A stretch of 64,000 nucleotides of DNA from Microcebus murinus (Eukaryota > Chordata > Mammalia > Primates > Cheirogaleidae), in contig NC_134108.1 in assembly GCF_040939455.1 (NCBI RefSeq), forward strand, positions 12,057,501 to 12,121,500, read 5' to 3'. This document shows positions 35,901 to 48,936 of the stretch, in pieces. The notes under the pieces are model-generated. The model made no database searches. It worked only from the letters and a program-made list of their open reading frames with translations, and was not told the origin of the DNA. Position numbers and translations under genes: made by a program. Position 1 is the first letter of the stretch; each line of letters opens with the position of its first letter.

Positions 35901-38394
35901 GCTATTAAAAAGTAAAAGCAGGGTGTTAATTGCATCCTGTTGCCTCTCTGCACTGGGAGTTGCAAAGTTCCAGAGCTCTAGGGATTCTTCACTGGGTCTT
36001 CCACAAAGCATGGTGGGGAAAGAGGTGATGTTCATCTCAGCTCAGTTGTACTCTGTGCTCTTCCTTTCTTTCCTGAAAGGCTTTTTGGCCCCTGACTTAT
36101 GCCCATGGGATATCAAGTCACAGGGTATGTCTCTACATACCTATGGACAACACGCACTACCTGCTGACAATGTGGAGACAATGTCACTTCTACTTGCTCG
36201 ATGAATGGAGTAACCATTCCTGGGATGCTGAAAAGCTGCATGTCAGCTACTAAGACTAACACAATTTATGTAAATAAATTGCCAAGTAAAAGTTTAGCAA
36301 AAATGTATCTGGGAGTCATGTGGATAAAAAGCAGAATAAAAACAGTGTTAATGAAGAGACCAGCTAGAGCATGCATGATTTCTGAGGAAAGTGACATAAA
36401 TGAGCCAGATTTTAGGCTTTAACAAATATTAGCAAAAGTTGTACCCAGTCTGAGTGTGAACTGTACAGATGCTACATTATTTTAGCTAGCTACTTGGAGT
36501 GTTGCTGTAGGAACTGTGTGGTGTGTCTCCTCGGGAAGCAGGTAGAGAATAAGAAAGTAAGTCCAATGCTGGACTGGCTGAGTACCTAGCATGCGCGTTG
36601 TGCTAAAATGAATGCAAAGATGAGAAAGACACAATCTGTGGACTAAAAAACCTCAACACCGAATGAGGCGAGTGGGAAGAATTAGACACATTTAACAAAA
36701 GAAAGTGGAATAAAACAGGTGCCACAAGAGAGATGTAAAGAGAGTACTCCAGGGATTTAAAAGAGAGCAGGAACTGAAGACAAGATCACATCTAAGTGGG
36801 AGGATCTGTGCGTGGAGAGGGGAGCGGTGGGAAAAGGGGATGGAAAGGAAATTTGGCCAGTGTTGAATGATGGGCAAAGCGTTAGTTAATTTCAACAGAT
36901 AATGGATGACTATTTTCAATCAGGATAATAATATAATTGGAATGATGCTTTAGAAAAATTGTTTTAGCTTTAGAATGTAGGGTAGAATAGAACAAGGGGA
37001 GACAGGAAATAAGAAGATTTAGGGAGCTTCTGTGAAAGCTGAGGTGGCAGTGGGAACAGGAAGGAAAGGAAAGAAGGATTTCGTAGCATGCATGTCAGGG
37101 TGAAGACACATCTTGGCCTCTGTATCCTTATTACTTACTGTAGGCCCTAGAATATTTCCTAGTAATCCTATTTTTTGAGCTGTAATTTGAGAAGTGATCT
37201 GAAACTGGGAATATATATTTAATATTGGGAAAATCTTGTATGTATATTTGTTGGCCTCAATGACATTGGTGTCAGATGTGGATACTCACCACCTGCTCTC
37301 ACTGCTCCTGTGTCAAGTGGCCAGTGAGCCCTCTACGTTTTCATAAAGTTATGCCGATTGTGTTACCTGCACATTTGTGCAATATTACCAGGTCCTTTGT
37401 GGTACTCAAACTTTCAATCTCTGTTTTTTCTTCTGACTTCCTTTAACTTTTCCTAAGGCCAGGAGTTAGCAGTGGGAAGTCACTGGGGCAAGGGTTTTGA
37501 AGATGGTGACAAGTGTAAACTGGACTTTTGAGGCACGTAAGCTTAGAGTGGCAATGACAGTTTGAAAAAAGTAACAGGGGTTAAGGAGTTGGAGGACACA
37601 GCTAAAGATAAAAGACATAGAGGTTCAAAAGACAGAGAATGTGAATAAGTTAAAAGAGGAATCTAGTACTTGGAAAGCCATAAATGTAGAGGTGAAGATT
37701 TTAGATGTAAAATGGTTTTAAGAGTTGAGGAGGGGGGGGTATTAAAAATTATCTGCCCTGAGTATCAAGTACATTGGGTACACCATGTGCATGGCCACAG
37801 AATTCCTGCCCAGAACACCACATTTATTCCAGAAGGAAACTGCATCTGTCATGACAAAAATAAGTCTTTGAAGTCTGTCATGTTAGGCATGCATCCCTTT
37901 TAATGCTGTGCTGCCTAAATTATGTTTTATCAACAGTTTTTTTGAGCACTTTTTGTTTGTATAGGGTATGGAAACGGCATTGAAAGAAAAAATATGGAGC
38001 ATTTTCACATTTGATGGTAGGGTCATTTCTAAATTAATATAAATTTGAGACAAAGTGATCTACTGCGGGTGTCTCCCCTTGTCGGTTGGGCTGCGAGGCA
38101 GAAGTTCTTGTGCTTATCACGTGGTCTTGTGGTATAGATGGTTTAGAGAGTTAACAGAAAGGTCTTCCATTTTCCTCTTTCTTATAACTTTTTGTGTTTG
38201 ATTAAATGCTTGGTTTTCTAGTTCATTTCATGATTCCTTTCATACTTATATGCTTTAGCATTTCTCCTGTTTCATGGGGATTGTTTATTAAAGTATAAAG
38301 ATTCATGAAAAGAGAAGAGTATTATATATCTATAGCTAAATATTTTTTCAACTTTTTCTGACCTAATTGACAGAATGAAAACACAAAACATACA
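32967..38394. other. first part of a 24-kb intron, largely unrecognised
   Basis: It contains the hAT end at 33273-33372. Elsewhere I see only short simple runs, such as the TA run near 35780. Two overlapping frames at 35923-36204 and 36201-36422 match nothing known. About 36640-37100 has a purine-rich wording that could be worn L2. Confidence 0.4.
33273..33372 (-). mobile_element. hAT-Charlie terminal fragment
   Basis: aaggatttgttctgtaaaat, ttggattcagtcaaaaggct and gcaagttccccagccctg parallel the terminus of the transposon at 9285-9362 almost word for word. This is a second, better preserved copy of the same kind of end. The opposite end was not located. Confidence 0.7.
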
Positions 38395-38551
38395 TCTGTA
38401 TGCGTATGTGTCACGTGTGTATGTATATATATAACATACACATAGACACACAGACATATTTTATAAATACATATTATATATCTTTGTTTTGTTTTGCAGT
38501 GCCTTGATTGCCAGTGTGATTTAACTTTTTTCTCAATGTTTTGGCCATTTG

Positions 38552-38592
<41 letters not shown>
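38395..38592. repeat. TG/TA-rich region ending in a pure (AT)n microsatellite
   Basis: 38400-38460 is alternating TATG/TACA sequence. 38555-38592 is uninterrupted AT. Confidence 0.93.
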
Positions 38593-38598
<6 letters not shown>

Positions 38599-38599
38599 T

Positions 38600-39330
38600 T
38601 ACAGTTCATTCATTTGTGCATTTTTAATTGGTTTCTTATTGACTTTTAGGCTTAATTTATTATGAATAGTCACACTTTATTATGGGTATTATAACTGTTT
38701 CTCCCTGTGTATTTCTTGTTCTGAAAATTTTGTTTATAGTGCCTTCATACAGACATTTTAAATTTTTATGTAGTCGACATTGTCATTATTTTCTTTTTGG
38801 CTTTTGGGTTTTCTGTCTTCCTCAGGAGGGACATTCTTATGTCAATTTATGATAATATTCACAAATATGTTTCTATTTACATATTTATAGTATTAAAAAT
38901 ATAGCTTTTATTTATGATTGTATCTAACTTATTTTTAAGTGAATATTCAATTGCCCAGTGCCATTTAATAACTTCTTTTCTCACTATTTTGTATTGTCTT
39001 TACACTATCAAAAAATCCTGTATGTATGTAGGCTTGTTTTTGCAGCTTTTATATTCTTTCATTGATTTCTTTTTATTACTGTGTCAGAATACCTTTATAG
39101 CATGCTTTGGTATTCTGTAGAGCACATTTCTCCTTGACACTATCTTCCAGGTAATCTTTTGAATTTGATTTTCAAGTTTTGTTTAGACTATCACATTCAG
39201 ATTTTGATCAAAATTTTCTTGAATGTTTAGAATTAATTTGGTGAGAAGTACTATCTTTAAAGCATCAAGTCATTTCATCTATGAACATGGTATATTTCCT
39301 ATGGAGGTCATGTTATTCGAATACATAGAT
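38600..39330 (-). mobile_element. L1M ORF2 fragment, antisense
   Basis: Landmarks of antisense L1 ORF2: ggcttttgggttttctgtct, cccagtgccatttaataac, tacctttatagcatgctttg-type wording, tttgaatttgatt and tagaattaatttggtgagaa. It is old and frameless. Confidence 0.65.
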
Positions 39331-40841
39331 TACACTAGATAATAATCACAGAGATAAGGAAAAGAAGGCTCCATCTTAAAAAGGTAAGAGCATGTATTTG
39401 CTCCAAACCTTCATTTTCTGTCTAGTGAAACTGAGGTGAAGTACCTTTTTCCTTCCTCTTGATCTCTGCTCTTGTCCTGAAGTGCTCCCCCATTGCATCA
39501 TCCCTTTCCTTTTTCTGAATCTTCCATTTCTATCTTTTGTGGTCACTTGTCCCTATCATAGATCCACATGGTTGATGGCTCCAGCAGGTTATGGGGTGAC
39601 AGTTGACATATTTATCTACAATACTCTGGATTTGTGTCCCTGAGTTTAGGTGATTTTCAGGCTCCCTCCGCCATTTCTTTCCCATTCAATCTCATAAATT
39701 CCACCTCTTAAGTATATTAAAAAAATCCTGACCAAATGTCTTTTTGTGTGTGCATGCCAGTGTTTTCTGTTTTCTTAGGATGTGAGCAGATACAGAAATT
39801 TTATGTCTACTTTAAATATTTCACTTAATCCTTGGTGGTTAAATATTTGGAAGAATACATTTTTAAATTTACATTTTATTTTAAATACGTTTTTATTTTA
39901 AATTCCATTTAAAACAAATGGAATATTTGTTTTAACAATGTAAAGCTACTTAAATGTAAAGCTACTTATCAGATGGTTGAGCAATGGATTCAACCTAAGA
40001 GTATTTCAGAAAAAAACACTGCCACAAGATGCAATTATAACAAAACAGAGGAACTATATTAAGGATCACCCAATAAACTAAGTTTGTTCTTATCAATAAA
40101 GGCAATAATACAGTAGAAGAGTATTGAGTTGTCTTAATGAACAGAAACATCAAACAGACAAGAGAAAATAGATAAATGACTCTGGCAGAGAAGGTAAAAG
40201 AAAGAGAGAAAAATGTGGGAAATCAAACTGAAACTACTCATCTCTCAGACTCCGGAGAGCACAGGTGAAAACACTAGCTTTATACCTGGGTTCTGTCTCT
40301 TGTTTTTCCTTTTCACCTGATTGTTCTCGTATAGAATTTCTTTTACCTGTCATTTTAAAATATCACCTCTTTTCCCAACTAGAGTTCTCTAAACTTTGCT
40401 TTCACATTTTCTAAGCACTCATACCTTCATCGCATACATGGCCACAGTCATCTTCACATGTTGTGTACGACTCTTGTCTTTTCCTCCTGATTCAAACTGG
40501 TTCATTATCCCCCCAGGGTCCAGTTCAAACGCCCAAGCAGAGAAGCTGATTGTCTGGCCTGTGTCCCAGATTGCTGGCCAGCTTATGAGTGTCCTGTCCT
40601 GGGGTCTGGTGCCTTGTGGCCTTGTGAGAACAGAGTTTGAGGTACACAATCTGGGCATCACAGCGGCAGAGGCTCTGATTGGGGAGTGTCCCCGTTGAAG
40701 GCAGCATAGTGCAAGCAGGGATCTGAGCCTTGGTCTGTCCCGTCCAGCCAGCTGCCATCTGGACTGTGTATTGCAATATGGTTTGAAATGTGTAGCTCAA
40801 AAGCATGGAGCTTTATTCAAAAGAAACGACATCAGATATAT
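39331..40841. other. intron sequence, nothing recognised
   Basis: Frames of 80-100 codons occur on both strands at 40396-40806 in a more GC-rich patch, but no protein family is recognisable. Confidence 0.5.
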
Positions 40842-41075
40842 TTACAGTATAGCATAGTATTTAAGAAAATGAGCTTTGGGTTCATAACCTAGGTTTGTCT
40901 CTTTGTGACTTTGGTGAAAGATTTTTAATCTGTGTCTTGATATCTTCTCCTTTATATCAGGGTTAATACTTTTCTCATAGAGTTGTTAGAAGATGATAAT
41001 GAGATAATGTTGGTTCGACAGTTGTCTCAGTGCCTGTCACATAGTAAAAACTCAATGTACGATAGCTGTCTCTAC
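40842..41075 (+). mobile_element. MIR SINE
   Basis: agtatagcatagtatttaag, ttcataacctaggtttgtct, then agagttgttagaagatgata and gtgcctgtcacatagtaaaa follow the MIR consensus order over nearly its full length. Confidence 0.85.
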
Positions 41076-41326
41076 CAGCCACAGCAAAAATAGGAGATTT
41101 CTCTATCAACACTACACTCTGTTAATGTGGTTGGTCAGTAGTCTCCTTAAGGCTAAAATGAGTTGTCCACATTTTTTGTAGTTTAATAATTTAAATCTTT
41201 CTGTCATTATGTTTTCAAGTCTTTTATTATACTATGTTGTAAAGTTGTCAAAATTTCTAATTAGAGAAAGCCTGTAAAGTTCTTTTGATCTGCTGGCATC
41301 AGGTACTATATTAAGTAACACTTATA

Positions 41327-41704
<378 letters not shown>

Positions 41705-41718
41705 AAATAACACTTATA

Positions 41719-42473
41719 GAGCCTTAGAGGGTATATCAAATTGCCAAATAACTATACAGTTTTTTCTTCTCTTTGTGACAAGTACCTTCCATGGTCTAAA
41801 TAGAAAATAGATAACTGCATTCTAGAAAGCAGAAGGAAAGACCAAAAATAAGATAGTGGGGGAGGTAAAGTTGAAAATATAGCATTTAAAGAGATAATCT
41901 GCATGCAGTGTTCTTGACAGCCAAATTCTGGGCCTATTAGAGCTGCCTGTCCTGTCAGGAGCAGACAATAGCATGGGGTATGTAGGAGGAAGAGAAGGGA
42001 GTAGCACATTCATTTGGCATGATCTTGGAAAGGAGTGAATTTCTGTTAGTTAAAAACGTTTTTTTCTTATTTGCTATTATCACCAAGAAGGAGCATATAT
42101 GTATATATATATTTTTTCTGAGTCTATCTAGTCACATAATTGACCTAAGTTTGGAGAAAGTTTGCTAGTTTGACCCCTTAAGACATTCTGAGCTAGTCTA
42201 ACAAATGTGAAGGGTCACCAACATTGACCCCAAATTCCTACCAACTCAACATGTGGGGCACTGATGCTTTCCAGCAGGGATTCTGGACATACTCTTTTGA
42301 GCAAAGCCAGAAAGCCATATTTTCTTCCTTTTTTTTTTTTTAATTAGGACATAGCACAGAGAAAATAAATGATGCTTTATTGTACAAATCTCAACTTGCT
42401 AGTTGTAACTCTAGCTTTTTTTTTCTCTTCTAATGAATTGAGGCGGACATTGCATGAAAAAGTACTAACAGAT
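41719..42473. other. intron sequence, nothing recognised
   Basis: Unique-looking AT-rich intron. Minus-strand frames at 41752-42013 match nothing known. Confidence 0.5.
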
Positions 42474-42634
42474 AGTCTGGTTTGGTACTCAAAGTGTGGT
42501 CCATGGACCAGCAGTTCTGGCATCACCTACGAGCTTGTTAAAAATTTAAAGTCCCAGCACCACCCCAGATGGACTGAAGCAGAATCTGGATTTTAACTGG
42601 ATCCTATTAAAGTTTGAGAGGACTGGTCTGGAAG
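42474..42634. mobile_element. MER5-like hAT-Charlie element
   Basis: actcaaagtgtggtccatgg and ccagcagttctggcatcacc at the left, and aaagtttgagaggactgg at the right, are inverted ends. ccccagatggactgaagcag lies in the middle, as in MER5A/B. Confidence 0.8.
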
Positions 42635-42840
42635 CACACAGGCCTGCACAATGTGAAATTGAACTTTTATTCTTAACTCCATCACTGATTTGCATTTTGA
42701 AAACATCACTTTTTTCCAAGAATCTTTGTTTTTCTTATTCACAAAATAAAAATAGTTTTCATCTTCCTTGACAAGGCACTTGTGAGGTGAGATGACATAG
42801 ACTATAAAGTGCCTATGTGATCATGGAAATCAAAGTCCTG
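42635..42840 (+). mobile_element. probable MIR fragment
   Basis: ttaactccatcactgatttg, tttcttattcacaaaataaa and ctataaagtgcctatgtgat follow the MIR layout loosely. Confidence 0.5.
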
Positions 42841-43214
42841 CTATTTTATGTAGGAAGACTAAAGTATACACCTGAGATGAAGGATAAAAATTGCATTGGA
42901 AACACTTGACTGTCAGACAAAATTCATTTATTTTGCTTCAGAAAACAAGTGAGGTGGAAATAATTAACTTGGCTTCCGTTTCCAATGGGAGAGAGATGAG
43001 TGGTCTTTTCTGCCAACCTTTTTTTTTTTTTCTTGCTGTTTATGAGCTGGTGAGACAAATAATCTAGTGTTTCTAATATGAAATCATCATTTAGAAAAAT
43101 ATTTACATAAAAATGAAAGGGAAATTTAAAAAATACCACTTAACTAAAAATACTGAAACGCTTCTCGGAGGTTCAAGGGCAGACAGAAAGGTTTAACAAG
43201 CTCTTGCTAGTCTT

Positions 43215-44289
43215 TTTGTTTATTTATTTCAGCATATTGTGGGGGTACAAATGTTTAGGTTACATATATTGCCTTTGCCCCACCCGAGTCAGAGCTTCAA
43301 GCGTGTCCATCACTCAGACGGTGCACACCACACCCGTTAGGTGTGAATATACCCATCTCCACCTCTCCCCTCCCACCTGCCTGACACCCGATGAATGTTA
43401 CTACTAGATGTGCATGTAAGTGTTGGTAAGTTAAGTCAGTTAATACCAATTTGATGGAGAGTACATGTGGTGCTTGTTTTTCCATTCTTGTGATACTTCA
43501 CTTAGTAGAATGGGCTCCAGCTCTATCCAGGATAATACAAGAGCCGCTAGATCACTATTGTTTTTTGTGGCTAAGTATAACTCCCTGTGATACATATACC
43601 ACATTTTATTAATCCACTCATGTGCTGATGGGAACTTGGGCTGTTTCCACATCTTTGCAATTGCGAATTGTGCTGTTTTGAACATTCTAGTGCAGATGTC
43701 TTTTTGATAGAATTTCTTTTATTACTTTTGGTAGTAATGCCCAGTAATGGAATTGCTGGATCAAATAGTAGTTCTATGTGTAGCTCTTTGAGGTATCTCC
43801 ATATTATTTTCCACAGAGGTTGTGCTAGTTTGCAGTTCCACCAGCAATGTAGGAGTGTTCCTATCTCTCCACATCCACCCCAACATTTATTGTTTTGGGA
43901 CATTTTGATAAAGACCATTCTCACTGGAGTTAAGTCCTATCTCATTGTGGTTTTGATTTGCATTTCCCTGATGATTAGAGATGTTGAGCATTTCTTCATA
44001 TGTTTCTTAGTCATTAGTCTATCTTCTTTTGAAAAGTTTCTGTTCATGTCCCCAAAGGCAATCACAGCAACAATAGCAACAAAATAAATAAATGGGACCT
44101 GATCAAATTAAAAAGTTTCTGCACAGCCAAGGAAACTATCATGAGAGCAAACAGACAACCTACAGAGTGGGAGAAAATGTTTGCATGCTACACATATGAT
44201 AAAGGGCTGGTAACTAATATCTATATAGAACTTAGGAAAATCAGCAAAAAAAAAAAATCAAACAACGCAATCAAAAAGTGGGCAAAGGA
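43215..44289 (-). mobile_element. 5'-truncated, 5'-inverted L1 (primate-lineage family)
   Basis: 43215-44045 is antisense L1: 3' UTR with cagcatattgtgggggtaca, then the ORF2 end. On the minus strand the ORF2p Cys-rich knuckle reads [18 protein letters not shown]. 44048-44289 is the directly preceding ORF2 stretch in the opposite orientation (gcaatcacagcaacaatagc, tggtaactaatatctatata). cttgctagtctt occurs at 43203-43214 and 44290-44301 as a 12-bp target duplication. Inversion of the 5' part is the hallmark of twin priming. Confidence 0.93.
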
Positions 44290-44301
44290 CTTGCTAGTCT
44301 T

Positions 44302-45919
44302 AGTATAGCAACTGGGAAGGACTTTCACACTTTTGTTCTGGGGTCAGGAATAAGCTTTGTTTTGTTATGTCCTTATAACCTGTAGATCTTTTTTTTGTCC
44401 TATGATCCTATTTGTTACCTGCTTTTATTATTTTTGGATGTTCATTTGTGGCCCTGTGAAGACCTAAGCACCAGACATTAGCCACAGTAAAAACAATATG
44501 ATGCCCCTAACTAGGTTGTGGCATGCCCTTCAATATTTAATAATATGTTGTATATTTCTCAGATCATAACAACAAAAAAAGCCAATAACGGTATTTTTTG
44601 ACTCCTAACATCACCATTTATTATTTTGTTGTCCTTATATTTGTGGGTGATTCTGGAATCAGGTTATTAAAGGTCAGAGACCTTGTATTTCAACATCAGG
44701 TTTTCTCTGAGGAGAGGTGGACGGCTGAGAGGCAAGAACCTCTGTGGTGATGTACCTTTCACTTCTCCCTTATTTTTCCCGATTGCTTTAATCTTATCTG
44801 AACATACTGCTTCCTTACCATTATCTTTCTATTATGTTTCTGGATGAATTCAAATAGAAAATGTTCATCTTTTGAACATTATATGTGACTTTTAGGGTGA
44901 ATTCTGCATTCACTGTCAGTGACCACAACAGGTTCACTTTACCTGTGTGTTAATTTTAGTTTGCTTTTTATAAAATTTTTTATTTGTATGTATTTATGTG
45001 CTATTTTTCTCCATAGGTATATTGTATTGTGGTGCAGTCAGGGCCTTCAGAGCATTCATCCCTGGAGCAACACACATTGTACCCACCCACCATCCACTCC
45101 CCTCCCACCGCCCGCCCCCCACCATGTCTCCCTTGCCCAACAGTCCACATAGTTCTAAAATTTAGTTATTTTGTGGATGATCAAGTTATATACACACACA
45201 CTCACATCCCCCAAAGTTTAAGTTAGGGAAAAAAAATGGGAAGGGGTGGAAGATAGCCTCTCACATATTTAATATCAAGATAATATATTTTCATAGAAAT
45301 ATATTAGATAATAATAAAATTATTCAAAGGGGGAATCCTATTTATTTATCACTTAGGAAATATACTCTATGCATTGTTATTCTAAGATTCTAAAATTATT
45401 TCTATCTTCACTGATTTAATACCTATTATATCAGATATGTGATCTTAATGTAATGATTTTTACCCTAACATAACTACAAACTAAATGCATTGATAAAAAC
45501 TAATTTTATTTTCTAGCACAATCTCCTAGCACAATTGAGCTGCTTGGTGGAAAAAGAGAAATGTAAAGAAATCGTTCTGTTTATTTTTGTTAGACACTTG
45601 TTTGGTTTGCTTCTTAAAGTTTGTTAAGTATATATTACTTAATTTTAAATTATCGTGATATTGAAAGGTACGTATTTAGGCTTTATTCAAAGTAAATAAT
45701 ACCGAGCTAGCTGTCAAAAAAAAAAAAAAGGACATGTGACATTAGTGTCCTTGTATGTCTGAAAATGATTAGAGTCCTCAATCCTAACATCCCCTCTAAG
45801 AGTCACTGTCTTTCTACTTTATTTTCTTAAAATTTTCTTATGGCTCCAGCTTGACCCCAGACCTGTTGCTGTGCTTACTATCTCTGGTGTTTATCATTAG
45901 TTTTTATGACAATCTCATA
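44302..45919. other. intron sequence with a possible L1 3' UTR piece
   Basis: About 45000-45170 (ggtgcagtcagggccttcag, cacacattgtacccaccc) resembles an antisense L1 3' UTR. The remainder is unrecognised AT-rich DNA. Confidence 0.4.
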
Positions 45920-46451
45920 AATGGCTACTTTATTGAGATATATTTTATATACCATAAAATTCACACACAAAAAATGTACAGGTCATGGTTTTTAGTATAT
46001 TCACAGAGTTGTGCAACTGTCACCATTATCCAATTCAAGAACATTTTTGGCACCAAAACAGAAACCCCTACACGTTAGCTGTCATTCCCATTCCTGCTTG
46101 TCCCACCATCCCCCCAATCCCGGACAACCATTATTCTACTTTGTGTCTCTGTGGATTTGCCTAATCTGGACATTTTATGAAAATGGAATCAATCATGGAA
46201 CAGCTGGCCTTATGCGACTGGCTCCTTTTACTTAACAGAATGTTTTCAAAGTTCATTCATGGTGTAGCATTGTGGTTAATTTAGTACTTCATTTCTTTTA
46301 ATTACTGAATAATATTCCTTTGTAGGCATATGTCACATTTTGTTTATTCCATCCATCTGCTGATATACATTGGGGCTCTTCCCACCTTTTGTCTGTTGTG
46401 AATAATGCTGCAATGAACATATATGTACAATTTCTATGTGAATATATGTTT
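45920..46451 (-). mobile_element. oldest L1 of the nest, 3' piece, antisense
   Basis: ttattgagatatattttata, gttgtgcaactgtcaccatt, tggattgc-type and ctgttgtgaataatgctgca wording. It breaks off at tgtgaatatatgttt and its continuation is found 8 kb further on, at 54524-54835. Confidence 0.85.
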
Positions 46452-46838
46452 AAATTAAATTTATTTCTTCTTTTTGGAAAAAATTTTAATAGAATTATAG
46501 GGTATAAATTGAATTCCATTACATGTATATATTATATATGAAGTGGTGAAGTCTGGACCTTTGTACCCATCACCTGAAAAATGTACGTCGTACCCCATCG
46601 GTAATTTTTCATCCCTCACCTCCTCCCAGCTCCCCTCTTTTGAGTATCCAATGTCCATTATACCACTCTGTGTGTCCTTGTGGAGCTATAGTTCAGCTCC
46701 CACTTAAGTAAGAACATGTGGCATTTATTTTTCTGCTCCTGAATTACTTCTCTTAGGATAAATGGCCTCCAGTTCCATCCAAGTTGTTACAAAAGATATT
46801 ATTTCATTCTTTCTATGGTTGAGTAGTAATCTATGGTG

Positions 46839-46882
46839 TGTATGTGTGTATATACACACACACACACACACATATATATGTA
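46839..46882. repeat. (TG)n/(CA)n palindromic microsatellite
   Basis: tgtgtatgtgtgtatatac is followed by a CA run and tatatatgtata. It is inside the nested L1 and is probably an expansion of an ATAC-rich L1 segment. Confidence 0.9.
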
Positions 46883-48936
46883 TACAACAACCATATTTTC
46901 TTTCTACTCATCAGTTGATGGACACTTAGGTTGATTCTATATCTTTGCAACTATGAATTGTATTGTGTAAACATATGAGTGCTGGTATTTTTTTTTGATA
47001 TAATGATTTATTTTCCTTTGGGCAGATACCCAGTAGTGGGATTGCAAGACCAAATGGTAGATCTACACTTATTTCTTTGAAAAATCTTCATACTTATCTT
47101 CATAGAGGTTGTACTGGTTTCCATTCCCACCAATAGTGAATAGGTGTTCCCTTTTCACTACATCTGTGCCATTATCTATTATTATTTGACTTTTTAATGA
47201 TAGTCATTCTAATTGAAGTAAGATGATACCTTTTTGTGGTTTTAATTTGCATTTCTCTGATGATTAGTGATGTTGAACATTTTTTCATATGTTGGTCATT
47301 TGTATATCTTCTTATGAAAAATGTCTGTTCCTGTCATCTGTCCACATTTTAATAGGTCATTTTTTTTTCCTTGCTGATTTGTTTTGAGTTCCTTGTAGAT
47401 TCTGGATCTGGATATTAGTTGTTTGTCAGATGTATGGTTTACAAATATTTTCTCCCATTCTGTAGGTTGTCTATTTACTTTTTTGATAATTTCTTTTGCT
47501 GTGAAGAAGCGTTTTAGTTAATTAAGTCCCATTTATCTATTTTGACTTTCTTGCATTTGCTTTTGGGTCTTAGTCATAAATTCTTTGCTTAGGTCACTGG
47601 CCAGAAGAGTTTCTCCTAGGTTTTCATTTAGGGTTTTTATGAATTCAGGGATTACATTTAAGGCTTTAATCCACCTTGAGTTAATTTTTATGTAGCTGAG
47701 AGAGAGGGATCCAATTTCATTCCTCTACATGTGGCTGTTTAATTTTCCCAGCACCATTTATTGATAGTGTATCCATTCCCAAGTGTATGGTTTTGTCTGC
47801 TTTGTTGAAGATTAGTTGATTGTAGGTATACAGTGTTATTTCTAGGTTCTCTGTTCTGTTCCATTGATCTATGTGTCTACTTTTATGCCAATACCATGCT
47901 TTTTTAGTTGTTATTACACACTTGTAGCATAATTTAAACTCAGGTAATGTGATGCCTCCAGTGTTCTTCTTTTTGCTTAAGATTGCTTCGGCTATTCTGG
48001 CTCTTTTTTTGGTTCCACATAAATTTTAGAATTATTTTTTCTAATTTTGTGAAAAATGATGTTGATATTTTAATAGGAGTTGCACTGAATCTGTAGATTG
48101 CTTTGGGCAGTATGAACATTTTAATGATGTTTATCCTTCCAATACATGAGTGTGTAAGGTTCTCATTTTTTTGTATTGTATGATTTCTTTCATCACTGAT
48201 TTGTAGTTTTCCTGTGGAGATCTTTCACCTGCTTGGTTAAATTTATTCCTAGGCATTTTTTTTTCCAGCTATTGTTAATGTGATTGAGTTCTTGAATTGG
48301 TTCTCAGCTTAGTCATCATTAGTGTATAGAAATACTATTGATATTTGTATGTTAAGTTTATAACCTGAGATTTTGCTGAATTTATCAAATCTAGGAGATT
48401 CTTAGAGGAGTTTTTAGGGTTTTCTAGGTATAAGATCATATCATCAGCAAACAGATATAATTTGATTTCCTCTTTTCCAATTCAGTTGTCATTTATTTCT
48501 TTCTCTTGCCTGATTGCTCTGGCTAGGACTTCTAGTACTATGTTGAATAGAAGTGTTAAAAGTGGGTATCCTTGTCCTATTCCAGTTCTTGGGGGAATGT
48601 TTTCAACTTTTCCCTTTTCAGTATGATATTGGCTGTGAGTTTGTCATTTTCTTATTTGGAAGTGTGTTTCTTCTATGCTGAGATTTTTAAATAACTTTTA
48701 TTTTTTTATTTATTATTTTTTTTTATTTCGGCATATTATGGGGGTACAGATTTTAAGGCTTCAATAAATGCCCATTTCCCCCCCTGCCCCCAAAAGTCTG
48801 AGTCTCCATCATGACCATCCCCCAGATGGTGCACATCTCACTTATTATGTATGTATATACCCACCCCCCTCCCCCCTCCCACCTGCCCAATACCCTATTA
48901 CTGTAGTACCTATGTGTCCACTTAGGTGCTACTCAG

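Noticed and set aside
35923..36422. Two + strand frames overlapping by ATGA, like a coupled pair
   Set aside because: The organism is a primate, so the overlap has no operon meaning. Neither translation resembles a known protein and no splice or promoter signal is evident.
40396..40806. Overlapping 80-100 codon frames on both strands in a GC-richer patch
   Set aside because: Open on both strands, a sign of composition rather than coding, and no similarity is recognised. A processed pseudogene was considered, but no poly-A tail or known protein was seen.
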